From Adineta vaga (taxonomy: Eukaryota; Rotifera), in contig CP075496.1 in NCBI GenBank assembly GCA_021613535.1, forward strand, positions 9,362,001 to 9,426,000: DNA of 64,000 nt, given 5' to 3'. Each line of letters opens with the position of its first letter. The first letter of the stretch is position 1. The position numbers and the translations under genes were made by a program. Of the stretch, positions 42,757-53,069 are shown piece by piece. The notes beneath the pieces are model-generated. The model made no database searches. It was not told the origin of the DNA and saw only the letters and a list, made by a program, of their open reading frames with translations.

Positions 42757-43290
42757 ATTAATTTATATTATTCTTTTTTTCTGTAGCAAAATAAATATAA
42801 GTTAATTCTTTAAAATTAATTATTGCACTTTTGTTTCACTATCTTCAATATTTACATTATCTGGAATACGAGTGACACGAATAGAAGAGTTTTTTCTTTT
42901 TAAAAACATCGTATCAGAAATCTGAGGATGATTTATGACAATCATCATGTCGATTTTATTTGATTAGATTTCACAGAGAAGAAAATAAAGACGAATAACT
43001 CTCTCTCACATATGTGAATACTATTGTTATCAATAGTTTGCCATCTGATAAAGCATTAAATAGAAATTGATGCGTCATGCAGTTTTTTTCCTGAGATGAA
43101 TGGGTATTTTAGTTCTACAGCATCGTGTTGCGTTCTTTACGATTAGAATAACAGAAATTTTACTAAATTACTTGATGGAAACTCGATATCAAATATAAAT
43201 AATGATGATACAAGAAAATATGGTTTCAAAACAACATTTAAAAAAATCAAATGGATAGTCTGTGTTCATTTGTATTTTGTTGTTTTAATT
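42757..43290. other. Convergent intergenic spacer
   Basis: About 0.5 kb between the ends of the 192-aa gene and the cysteine-rich small gene. It is AT-rich and contains no recognisable feature. Confidence 0.35.
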
Positions 43291-43560
43291 TTAGAGATTG
43301 CTAAAACATTGAGCTAATATACAGCAACAACAGCAAACTTCTATATTGCTTCCACAGCAATTCATACATTCTGTACAAAATAAACCGCAATCAGCGTCAC
43401 CGTTTTCGTCCTGATTTGCATTTCTTGTCGAATGATCCCGAATAGATATTAATGGAGTAGTGGCATCATATGAAGTATCGAATGGATCTTTAGATGAACT
43501 ATGCGGCTGTTTCGTAGCATAATATGTGGCGTACATGTTGCCGGTGTTAATATGCTGCAT
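43291..43560 (-). CDS. Small cysteine-rich tail protein
   Basis: 89 aa, with ATG at 43560. The first 55 residues are polar (MQHINTGNMYATYYATKQPH). The last 34 hold thirteen cysteines in clusters (CGLFCTECMNCCGS, EVCCCCCILAQCFSNL). Such dense C-terminal cysteines suggest either palmitoylated membrane attachment or a metal-binding tail. There is no signal peptide. The strong composition bias makes a real gene likely, but no family was recognised. Upstream exons are possible. Confidence 0.55.
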   Translation of the reverse strand: MQHINTGNMYATYYATKQPHSSSKDPFDTSYDATTPLISIRDHSTRNANQDENGDADCGLFCTECMNCCGSNIEVCCCCCILAQCFSNL

Positions 43561-45969
43561 GTTTTTTTAAATAATACTACACCGATGTGAATAGTACATA
43601 TATATATAAGTGTTTTCATTTGTTTTGAGTCATATGGTGTGATATAGTATCTCTTGTTTCTCCTCTTATCAGAAAATTTGCTCAGCCAGGGAAAATGATT
43701 GCGACTATCATTCAAATTTTCAGAGAATTAAGCTATTTTTTCTTGACTGCACATTGATTAAAGCACTCGTGTTGGAGTAAATCGAATTTTAGTAAACGTT
43801 CTTCGATGACTTTGAGCAATTCTATAAATTTCAACCTGATTTCACAACAGTAACAAAATGTCTTTGATAAATGACAATTGAAAATTATCTTCACTCATCG
43901 AAGTAGATACAACATATGATGTTTTGTTTACAATGAAAAGTGCATCTTTGTGACATTTCTAATCGATTCGAAATACTTGGACAAAAAACTTATTTTCATG
44001 CGACAAATTCATCAGAGGAGAACAAAAAAGAAAAACAATAACATTATAGAATTTTTCTGTCAAACTTTGTATAATCAACTTGTCGCAAATAGTTGATATT
44101 ATCAACAATTGTACTGATTTGTCTGGTAACACTTGAATTATTTCGTGATACATAAGTCATTTGAATTGGATGATCGTTTGTGTCAATGTCTTCTAATGTA
44201 CGTGAAGTTGGAATAGCGTTATCATTTTATACGAAGTTATCAAACATTCATGTAAAAAAAGTATGTTTTTGAAAGAGAAAATAGATTTATATTTGCGTTT
44301 TTCTAACTGTAAATCAGAAGAGAGAAATCAAAAGTACTACACAATTTTCTTTTTGAAAAACATTTTCAGCTCTTCCAGCTCATTTATCGAAAATGACTTG
44401 AAATATAATCAACTGTATGAGAAAAGAAATGAATATTTTTCTAAAATCATTCGATTAAATATGGTTGTCAGTGTATTTTATCGATTCAAAAGTTTTAGTA
44501 AAACAGGCATTTATAAATTGCAGTTCTACATATCCATACGAATTAATCTGATGGTTTCAAGAATTTCCTTTCTCGATTATGATTGTTTGTCCTGGAATTG
44601 TTCTCTTTTCATAAAGATAATAGATACTCATGAGAATCAGTGTGTTGAAGTATAAGTATTTTCTGTCCTTGTTTTCTCTTGTAATTTAAGACATCTATAT
44701 AATAAAATGACTTTATTTAGATGTTTAACATGATGAAATAACACATTCAATGAAAAAGTTTGTCAAGATTTGTTGATAATTGCGTTTTATATATAAAACA
44801 TAGATTGTATCAAACTAGTTTTGAGTATTACTCTATGTTATTTTAGAAGATAGAGGCAGAAAAATATTCTTGTATTCCTTAGAGATCTTCATTCATTTTC
44901 TTTGATGATTTCTTTACTTGGCAATGATAAACAATAATAACACACTTTTGATATGGATTCTCAAGAAAGTCATGTCTTTCCTTTTAAAATGTTTTTTTTT
45001 CTTCCGTTAACTTGAGTATCATTTATTTTAATGATATAGGTGTGAATATTATGAATTATATTTCCTACGAAAAGAATTCTATCGATAAAAATACGATAAT
45101 TAACTTTTGTTAACAAATTGATTAATTCGATCAATCTTATGGATCGTATAAACAAAACAAAATAAATACATTGAATAAACGAGCTTTTTAGTTAAGCAAT
45201 ATTTTTTCAATATGCGTCTTAACTTTCACATAGCCATTCTGTTTTATTAAAGTAAATAGTGAAACTCAATCATCGATACGAATGGTCAATAAAATCTATT
45301 ATATTCGAAGATGGTTCAGCATATGAATACTTCATGAACTATTATGCCAAAACAAGGACAAATAAATATAAGATGATAATTTGTTTTTTACATTTTTCTA
45401 GTATAAAAAATCTCATCATGTGATATCAATAATCGAACTTTTTTATATAAGTGAAAAGGAAATGAACATTGTTGAAAATTAATTTACCATCGTTGACAAT
45501 TCTTTGCATATAATTCGATAAAAACATGATTTTTGGACATGTTAAGAAAACTAATACGAAAAGATAATTATTTTTAAAGTTATATTTATTTCACACAAAA
45601 TCTATATTAGAAAATTATAGATCTACTTTTTTTGACTTGATTTTTTCTAATAGTTTTTCCTTTATTAAAAGAAAAACATGTCTTTTATACAGGATAGTCT
45701 ATGTTTCATTCAATAACTGCAGTATTTATATTTTATAGTCTTAAATTAAAAGTATTTTTATCTAAATAAGTCATTTTGATTTTCACCATTATATATTATT
45801 CGAGAATAAATTGTAATAACCTTTCACCTCAAAATAGTTTTCTGCTGCATGCCAACAAAGTGATAAGAGAAGATTTTACCACTGGTAAGTTTATTACTAA
45901 AATACTTTTGTTTATCCAAGATCATTTATAATAATAATAATATCTTTCAATTTTACATAGACAAGAAAA
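43561..45969. other. Long AT-rich gap, no convincing gene
   Basis: About 2.4 kb, the longest empty stretch in the window. A 130-codon plus-strand ORF (44263-44655) and a 61-codon minus-strand ORF (44970-45155) have Ile/Phe/Ser/Lys-heavy sequence without family resemblance; I treat them as chance frames. No tandem repeat, RNA gene or transposon end was recognised. Confidence 0.45.
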
Positions 45970-48042
45970 ATGGCATCTTCAGAAAGAAAGAGAATTGTTG
46001 CATTTGCTATCAGTGCAATGACTTTGGTTCTAATATTTTGTATAGCTGTGCCAATAATCATAATATATGATCCTTTGAGAACTACAAAAACAATGATAAC
46101 ATCAAGTGAGCGTTTAAAAGAAAACATTTCTATTGTTTTCAGCTTTTTCTTCATACAATAACCGATGTAATACATTGAGATCATTTTTGTTATAAGAAAC
46201 AGCGTAAACAGAAAATGACAACAACTTTTAAACTAAGCACGACGAAGCGACATTTATTTACGTATTATAATCAGATAGACTGATGTACAGATGATGTATA
46301 TGGCTTAATTTTTCATTTGATTTTTAGTCTCAACAACAAATAGTATGACAAGCAGTGTAACGGATTCCTCTCCTATGAGCACTACGAGCAGTAGCAGCAC
46401 GACATCGACCAGCAGTAGTACCAGTACTACAAGTAGTACCAGTTCCAGCAGTAGTACTAGTACTAGCACAACAAGAAGCACCAGTACCAGTACTACAAAT
46501 AGTACCAGTTCCAGCAGCAGTACTAGTACTAGCACAACAAGAAGCACCAGTACCAGTACTACAAGTAGTACCAGTTCCAGCAGCAGTACTAGTACTAGCA
46601 CAACAAGAAGCACCAGTACCAGTACTACAAGTAGTACCAGTTCCAGCAGCAGTACTAGTACTAGCACAACAAGAAGCACCAGTACCAGTACTACAAGCAG
46701 TACTAGCGCCAGTACAACAAGCAGTGATATCACATTAGTCGGTAGTACTACTAGTAGTAGTATGATGGGCAGCACAACAAGAAGTACGACGAGCAGTACA
46801 ACAAGTAGTACCAGTAGTAGTAGTACAACAAGCAGTAGCAGTACAACGAGCAGTACAACAAGCAGTACTAGTAGTAGTAGTACAACAAGCAGCACCAGTA
46901 GTAGCAGTATGACCAGCACCACAAGTACTACTTCTGTCAGTAAGTGATCATCACATTCGCACTAACAACAAGATACATATATAGATATCTTACAATTTAG
47001 CAACAATATCATGTCCTGCTGGATATTCACTATCACCGTCTGGAATTTGTGTTAATCTTCAAATAGATTTTAATAACTGCGGTTCTTTTGGTTACGTATG
47101 TTCAAATACTTATAAAAGTTGTGCAGCCGGTGCATGTAGTAATGCACCTGCCGTACAACTTTCACAAGCAATTGCTATTCCAGGATGGGACGGTAGTCGG
47201 AATGTCGATGATGAAGTTGCCTCATTAACTTTACCGATGAATCTAACACTGACATTGTATAATTACACATCTGGGGTGATCTCGATTTCAAGTAATGGTG
47301 TAAGTATATAGAAGTTGAGTTATATGTATAGAGTAAAATGCAGACATTGAATATATCTAGTAAAATTGAATCATCAAATCGAATTACAAATCTTAGATGA
47401 TTGCGATTGATAAATATATGAGGACTCTTTTGAAAGAAGGAAAATTTCCAAAGTAGTAGCAAATTCTCTAGCTCTAAAGCATTTATCGTCAGAAGAAATT
47501 ATCTTCCTCTTACAAATCTTTATAGGTCATTTGTCTTAATGTTTGTTCGACTGCGTATACAAACTTCGCTTTACCAACGACTAACTTCTCTGGACCAACA
47601 GCTGTTGGCCTATGGGACGACTTAATGATTTATAATAATACAGCTCAAGGTGTCTACTATCAAATTTCCGGTATTAATCCTAATCGAACAACAACTTTTG
47701 AATTTTATACAAGTAAATTCCAGTCTCCCAATAGTTACTACCACTTTCAAATCAAGTTTTATGAGAACCTTCCAAATATTGTTCAATATATTTATTATGA
47801 TATAGCTAATAGAGGTAATAGCTCAACAGTCGGCATTCAAAGTGAGTGGTTATTATTCGAATGAAAATATTTTCTCTTATAATATTAAAAAGAAACATTT
47901 TTTCATTTAAAACTTAGATTCTATAACCGCTTCCTCTTTACAGTATTCTTTCAATCAAGGAAATACTATGTGGAATAATATGACACTAACATTTAATACC
48001 AATACAAATACATACATCAGAACTAATGGAACAGTAATATAA
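45970..48042 (+). CDS. Mucin-like membrane-anchored or secreted protein with a fungal-like C-terminal domain
   Basis: Five exons join in frame: 45970-46105, 46328-46939, 47001-47299, 47526-47841 and 47918-48042 (495 aa). Exon 1 gives a type II anchor (VAFAISAMTLVLIFCIAVPI, residues 10-29). Exon 2 is almost pure Ser/Thr (about 200 residues), a probable heavily O-glycosylated stalk, and includes four 66-bp repeats. Exons 3-5 give a cysteine-containing module (ISCPAGYSLSPSGICVNL) and a beta-sandwich-like region (LTLPMNLTLTLYNYTSGVIS, AVGLWDDLMIYNNTAQGVYY, YYHFQIKFYENLPNIVQYIY). This region is rich in NxT/S sites and resembles secreted ascomycete proteins. The function is unknown; it may be a cell-surface or mucus component. 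Confidence 0.75.
46435..46698 (+). repeat. 66-bp tandem repeat, four copies, inside the Ser/Thr stalk
   Basis: Copies begin at 46435, 46501, 46567 and 46633, each starting agtaccagttccagcag. Each unit encodes 22 residues, nearly all Ser/Thr with one Arg. The copies differ by only a few bases, so the array is recent or homogenised. Because 66 is a multiple of 3, copy-number change keeps the reading frame. Confidence 0.9.
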
Positions 48043-48343
48043 ATAATAGTAGATATCATCAAATGAAAATTATCTTTACACCTCTCTTATTATTCCAAAG
48101 AATATAAACAACCGCTTTTGTCGTCATTGTAGCTCATTATAATTATTCAATAAAACATGCTTTAACACTATTTTTTTCAATTCATTGAGTCTTTTCGATA
48201 ATAATCTTTTGATTCAATGATGATTATAGATATCATCAAAAAAGTTGCATCAAGTCTTGTTTATTACAACTCGGATATAAATGAATATATGCATTCGTAA
48301 TTAGTTCGTTCATAATGAATATTAAAAAAATTGTTAATTATCA

Positions 48344-48634
48344 TTATGGAATTTGTTGAAAAATATCGAAAGTCCATTTTAAATTTGTTTCATTTACTCG
48401 TATGAATTTTGAATCATATTGTGAAGCACTTAATTGATAACGACCAGTATCACCGATAAACACTGCCCATCGTTTTCCATATGTTGTTTCTAACCATTCT
48501 TTGATATCATTCGCAATTTTATATCTTTCCGTTGGTCCACGTGAATCAATAGCAGAACCGATTGTCGCCAATATATTTGTTTTCATAGTACCTGTAATTC
48601 CATATTTCTTTTCGACAACTTCCCATCGAACCAT
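48344..48634 (-). CDS. Dynein light chain (LC8)-like protein
   Basis: 96 aa from ATG 48634 (MVRWEVVEKKYGITG); the frame also extends 18 codons upstream without a clear ATG context. The core ANDIKEWLETTYGKRWAVFI then GDTGRYQLSASQYD and SKFIRVNETNLKWTFDIF follows the LC8 pattern: an alpha-2 helix, the beta strand W-x-V/C-x-V/I-G and the dimer strand. Identity to canonical LC8 is modest, and the usual VGxxFGSYVTHE segment is altered. It may be a divergent paralogue rather than a motor subunit. An upstream exon is possible. Confidence 0.55.
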   Translation of the reverse strand: MVRWEVVEKKYGITGTMKTNILATIGSAIDSRGPTERYKIANDIKEWLETTYGKRWAVFIGDTGRYQLSASQYDSKFIRVNETNLKWTFDIFQQIP

Positions 48635-49313
48635 TTTAATCGTTTCTATATAGAGTACATGAAAGGATGTGAAATAAATTGTTTTCAATTTCTTGCAACA
48701 TGTGCGTTAATATTGACTTAAAAGAAAATGAATTTTGTTTTCGAATAAAAATAAATTCCTCTAAATTGTACTGTCGTCATACTGTCTTTCGAAATTTTTA
48801 AAAATGTGTACATATCTACCGATGAAAACAAGTTTTTTTTTCTCTACTCATATGAATTACAGAATGGCAGAGAAGAGTAAATAGAGGTGTGTACACAATA
48901 TGACTCAAAAATCATTCATTATCCTATTAATTACATTTGTTATGAACTATTTTTAAAAAACGAAATATAATCGATCCTTTTCTGAGCAATTTAGAAATTT
49001 GAATCCATCTTCTATACATTTGATATGGATTTTATTTCACTACTAGTAAAAAGTCGACGTGTATTCTTAAAAGTAGGTTAACAGAATATTTTGTATTTTA
49101 TGATTTTTTTTGTTGATCTTAATATATGCCTACGTCCCCATATGATATGTTAATAATTATTTTACTGATAGAAATGTATTTTGCTCATTTTATAAAAAAA
49201 AATAATAACATATGTTCAAAATTACATCTAACAATGTAATGATTCGTTAATCATACTAATTTCTACTAAAACTAGTCAAAACTTCAGTTTATTATTTAAT
49301 ATTCTATATTATA
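48635..49313. other. Divergent intergenic region
   Basis: About 0.7 kb of AT-rich sequence between divergent genes, with poly-T and poly-A stretches near 48830 and 49193. No coding or RNA feature was recognised. Confidence 0.35.
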
Positions 49314-50262
49314 ATGACTAGACTTTCTCAAAAACTTTTCTTTTCTATTATTGGACTTTTTTCTTTAACTATGTTCTTATGTTTTCTTTATTGTATTCCA
49401 ATTATATGTATTAAACGATTTCATCATCGAATATATATATTTACATCTAATATATGTTTGATCATTTTATGTTTTGGTATCATACATATTATTTATTTGA
49501 CTACTCTATTTTATTGTGAAGGAATAATCTTTACTAATTTTACATGTAAATTAATAATCTATCTTCGAGTAATGATTACATTTCAATTAGCATTTGCATT
49601 TCTTATGGTGTCAATTTATCGTTTTGCTTATGTTATTTATCATTCAAAACGATTTTTTAAAACAAAAAAATGGTTTTTAATTTGTTTTGCTAGTCAATGG
49701 TTAATTGGTTTTCTTCTACCATTAGTATCATTATTAGCAAAGAATGATTCTGTAAGAAGAAAAAAAAGTCAATATACTTCTTCATAAAAATGATATTTTT
49801 CTTTAGAAATGCCATTATTCACAATGGGTATCAATTTATATGATGATTGTCATTGTTGTTCTTTGTCCAATAATAACTTTAGTTGTAAATATACGTATTT
49901 TTCATTTTGGTCATACTTCTTTTCGTCGTTTGCAATCTCATCATATGTCGAATCGTATAGAACCTATTTCAAGAATCGTATCGAATAGAACTAATCCAAT
50001 AATTCAAACAAGATCAAGAATTAATCGTCGAGATATTCGTCAATTAAAACATACAATTTACATGTTTCTCATGTTTCTTATTGGATGGGGACCTATTTAT
50101 ACATTAAAAATTTTCATGCATAATGCGAATGTGTCAACATCTCTACTTGGATTCTTTTTTGTTTGGGCACAACTTAGTCTTGTTTGCTTGGTTATAAATA
50201 TGTTTGTATTCAATCAGGAACTAAGAAAATATTTAACGAAAAAAATCTTTCTTGGCTTCTAA
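49314..50262 (+). CDS. Rhodopsin-like GPCR, short divergent form
   Basis: Two exons, 49314-49751 and 49807-50262, join in frame (297 aa). The donor is TCT|GTAAGA and the acceptor is CTTTAG|AAA. Seven hydrophobic segments are visible: LFFSIIGLFSLTMFLCFLY, IYIFTSNICLIILCFGIIH, TFQLAFAFLMVSIYRFAYV with a YRF in place of DRY, WFLICFASQWLIGFLLPLV, YMMIVIVVLCPIITLVVNI, YMFLMFLIGWGPIYTLKIF with the WGP of TM6, and a TM7 ending VINMFVFNQELRKYL. The N-terminus is very short. Sequence is highly AT-driven (Ile, Phe, Asn-rich). It resembles the bdelloid-expanded receptor group; the ligand is unknown. Confidence 0.75.
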
Positions 50263-50368
50263 ATATACAAGTTTTAATCCTATTCTTATCTGATTGAATA
50301 TAGATTTGTTTTTGTGAAGATTTATTTGATAAAAGAAAAAGATGATATTATATATTTGTAAATAAAAT

Positions 50369-50638
50369 TCATTTTTTATCATCGGAAGTGATTTGATGTA
50401 TTAAAGTATCTAAAGCACGTTTTGGACAACAACAATATTTCTTTATTGAAATCCAACATGTATAACCATCACCTTTACTACTTTCTAATGTTGAAAAACA
50501 TCCGTCTGGACAGGAATTTCCAATGAAACAAAATGGTGCAGTACCATACCATTTACACAATGCAATCGATGATGTAGGAGCAAAAATTAAAAGAAAACTA
50601 AGAAGTAAAATTGTATGAAGTATGATTGATGATGCCAT
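50369..50638 (-). CDS. Small secreted cysteine-rich peptide
   Basis: 89 aa, with ATG at 50638. A clear signal peptide (SIILHTILLLSFLLIFAPTS) is followed by a compact module CKWYGTAPFCFIGNSCPDGC ... CWISIKKYCC. The W/Y-GTAPFC...CPxG pattern is a disulfide module found in many nematode and other invertebrate secreted proteins. The eight or so cysteines suggest an extracellular effector or matrix peptide; its function is not known. It is convergent with the GPCR, about 100 bases away. Confidence 0.7.
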   Translation of the reverse strand: MASSIILHTILLLSFLLIFAPTSSIALCKWYGTAPFCFIGNSCPDGCFSTLESSKGDGYTCWISIKKYCCCPKRALDTLIHQITSDDKK

Positions 50639-51612
50639 TTGAAATCAGATTATTCCGTTACTGATAGTAATGAAAATGTCTCTTCGTTTTTATAGCTAGA
50701 TGACTTTTCATATTGCCTACAGAGGATGTATGTATTAACAAAAGATAAGCGTCTCATACGAAAGAACAGAAGAAGAAAATAGAAAAGGAAAACGAGACGA
50801 TGTGTCTGTGTCAACGACTTTCTTGATAGATAGGATAGCAGATGATAATGAAAAGTTCTTCCGATGTCTTTATTGGAATATATTTTTGTCTTCTTTTCAA
50901 CACGCATCTCGAATTCTATTTAGTGTGAATTGATATATTATTTGTAACATGTACGCATATATAGTGTTGAAATAACACTAAGAAAGTTAATCGTCAGTTA
51001 AGCATTATTTTAGAAATAAATCTTGTGAAAGTTAAATGAAAAGAAAATCTGAGTCATTTTTTTTTTCTTTTGATAAAATATTGTCTAGTAATTTTATTTA
51101 CATAAATTTGTATATAAAAAAAAGAAAACGCGCGCATGTTCATGTCAAATGTTCTTAAAAACGAACGAAAGAATAGTTTTGTCAGTTAAGGACATTAATT
51201 AAATACAGACATAACCGATCGAAAATATTTTTTGTTCTCCAACGTCAGTTATATATCATCAATAACAAAATGTAATCAATAACTATATTATTTTCTTTCT
51301 ATGTAAATAAAAACATCTTTCAGTCACTACGATAGATTTTTTCAGATAACTATTAAGAAGCTTTTTCTTCTTGTGACAAATTCTAATGCTTGACTATATA
51401 TATTCATTTTTCCATGATATAGTTACCATGCGTGAAATAGATGGTCATGTACTACACCTATAGAAATAAATAATTATAACTATGCTTGCTGAAATATATG
51501 TAAAAATACTGAGAAGAAAAGAAAAATAGCATTATTTCTCTTTTCTCACATGTTATTTATTTATAATACTTTACATTAGTTACTTTTTCTTCCCATTTAC
51601 AACACATATAGA
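50639..51612. other. Divergent intergenic region
   Basis: About 1 kb between the divergent secreted peptide and the membrane-protein gene. It is AT-rich with T-runs near 51060; the small ORF at 50650-50907 looks accidental. No other feature was recognised. Confidence 0.35.
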
Positions 51613-52605
51613 ATGCATTTAGACGACAAAAATATATCAATAACAAAGAAATCTTCTCAAGAAACTAGTCAAAGAACAACACAGTTAAATCTTTTGGAAA
51701 CATGTCTTTCTGGAATGATAATGGGTTTTATTGCTTATAGTTTCTCATTTTCAATTGTTCCTCTGGTTTATACGATAAATGCATTAATTTTTGGTAGAAA
51801 CTCATTAATTACTATACTGACAACAGCATGTGCACAATTAACTGCTGGTTACCTTCATACGCATTCGTCACGAACTGGTATGGCAATTAGTACAAAAATT
51901 TTTCATGGATTCTATATTTCAAAACCGGAAATGCGTAATCGACGACAACAAAATGAGACGTCAATTCAATGTCTTCAACGATTTTTTGTCAGGCATCCAT
52001 TGAATGCATTTGTTCTCAATTTTATGTGGCAAACGTTTACAATATTTTATATAATACAAACTGAATTATTTCTCGCATACTCTGAAAGTATTAAATCAAA
52101 AGAAGATAATGAACAATATCTTCTTCTTGTACAATGTTTCACACGTTATATCGCTGGTTGTTTATCTGGAATGAGTACGGCGATAATTAATCATCTTTGG
52201 CAACGACATCTTGCACTTAAAACAGAATCACAAGCTGTATTTAATAGAGATCGAGAAAAATTAAAATTAAAAAAAAATGACCGAAGAAAATTATTAAGTC
52301 CATGTAGTATGGAAAATTGGATTAAAGTTTTTGCAATGTTAATTGGAGCATTATTCATTATTGCAAGTAATATACCTAATCCTACGGAATTTCATTTATT
52401 TAGTTTACGTAAAAGACGAATCATAACGGATATCTTAGTTATTAATGGTGGTTGGCTTTTTTTCCGTGATGCTGCCATGTTACTTTTTAAGAAACAAGAA
52501 AAAATTTCTTCCATTCCATTGAATACAGATCAATCGATATTTCCAATCAAAGAAACTCGTATAGGAGAGGATGAAAAATCAACTATGTTGACAACTAATA
52601 TATAA
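51613..52605 (+). CDS. Multi-pass membrane protein of unknown function
   Basis: Intronless, 330 aa, with ATG at 51613. Hydrophobic segments occur at about residues 29-58 (LSGMIMGFIAYSFSFSIVPL), 60-78 (LIFGRNSLITILTTACAQL), 130-152 (FVLNFMWQTFTIFYIIQTEL), 172-190, 234-252 (WIKVFAMLIGALFIIASNI) and 276-290. This suggests five or six TM helices with polar termini. Basic stretches (REKLKLKKNDRRKLL) lie in a loop before the last pair. The protein is well formed and intact, but I do not recognise the family. Confidence 0.7.
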   Translation: MHLDDKNISITKKSSQETSQRTTQLNLLETCLSGMIMGFIAYSFSFSIVPLVYTINALIFGRNSLITILTTACAQLTAGYLHTHSSRTGMAISTKIFHGFYISKPEMRNRRQQNETSIQCLQRFFVRHPLNAFVLNFMWQTFTIFYIIQTELFLAYSESIKSKEDNEQYLLLVQCFTRYIAGCLSGMSTAIINHLWQRHLALKTESQAVFNRDREKLKLKKNDRRKLLSPCSMENWIKVFAMLIGALFIIASNIPNPTEFHLFSLRKRRIITDILVINGGWLFFRDAAMLLFKKQEKISSIPLNTDQSIFPIKETRIGEDEKSTMLTTNI

Positions 52606-53069
52606 AACACATGAACATTTTTGTATCAGTTTCTCTCTTATTTTTTTATACTACGTTTTTTTGTAATATCAATAGTTGATAGAAATGTATAAATATTATT
52701 AATGATTCAATTCATTCTTCTTTTTTTAAATACAATTTAAACTGATAATATATTATTTATATTGAAAAAAGTCGAATATTTTAACATCGAATAACGACGA
52801 AATGACTGTGATAGATTGAATATAAACAATCGTGTTCATATATTCTTGTTTCTCATTATTAAAATATTTATAATTGCCTAAAGATATAATCAGGAATAGC
52901 AACTGCTTTGCTAGATAGATCACATATTTCTTTTGATATACTCAAGCAGTACTTTTGGTAATGAATATTCTTTTTTTATTTTTACAAAAGATGCATTATG
53001 GCAAGCTTTGCAAAAACAGTAAAGAACAGTTCATAGTAGTTTGCTTAAATACTAAACTTTTTTGGAGAA
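52606..53069. other. Convergent intergenic spacer
   Basis: About 0.46 kb of AT-rich sequence between two gene 3' ends, with poly-T runs. Nothing else was recognised. Confidence 0.35.

Noticed and set aside
44263-44655. 130-codon plus-strand ORF
   Set aside because: Composition follows the AT bias, there is no recognisable motif, and it sits alone in a long empty region; kept only as a mention in the gap entry.
46435-46698. CRISPR-like regular repeats
   Set aside because: The units are contiguous, without spacers, and code in frame for a Ser/Thr stalk.
46305-46922. Minus-strand Leu/Val-rich ORF of 205 codons
   Set aside because: It is the reverse complement of the Ser/Thr-coding repeats of the mucin gene, which has clean splice junctions and flanking domains.
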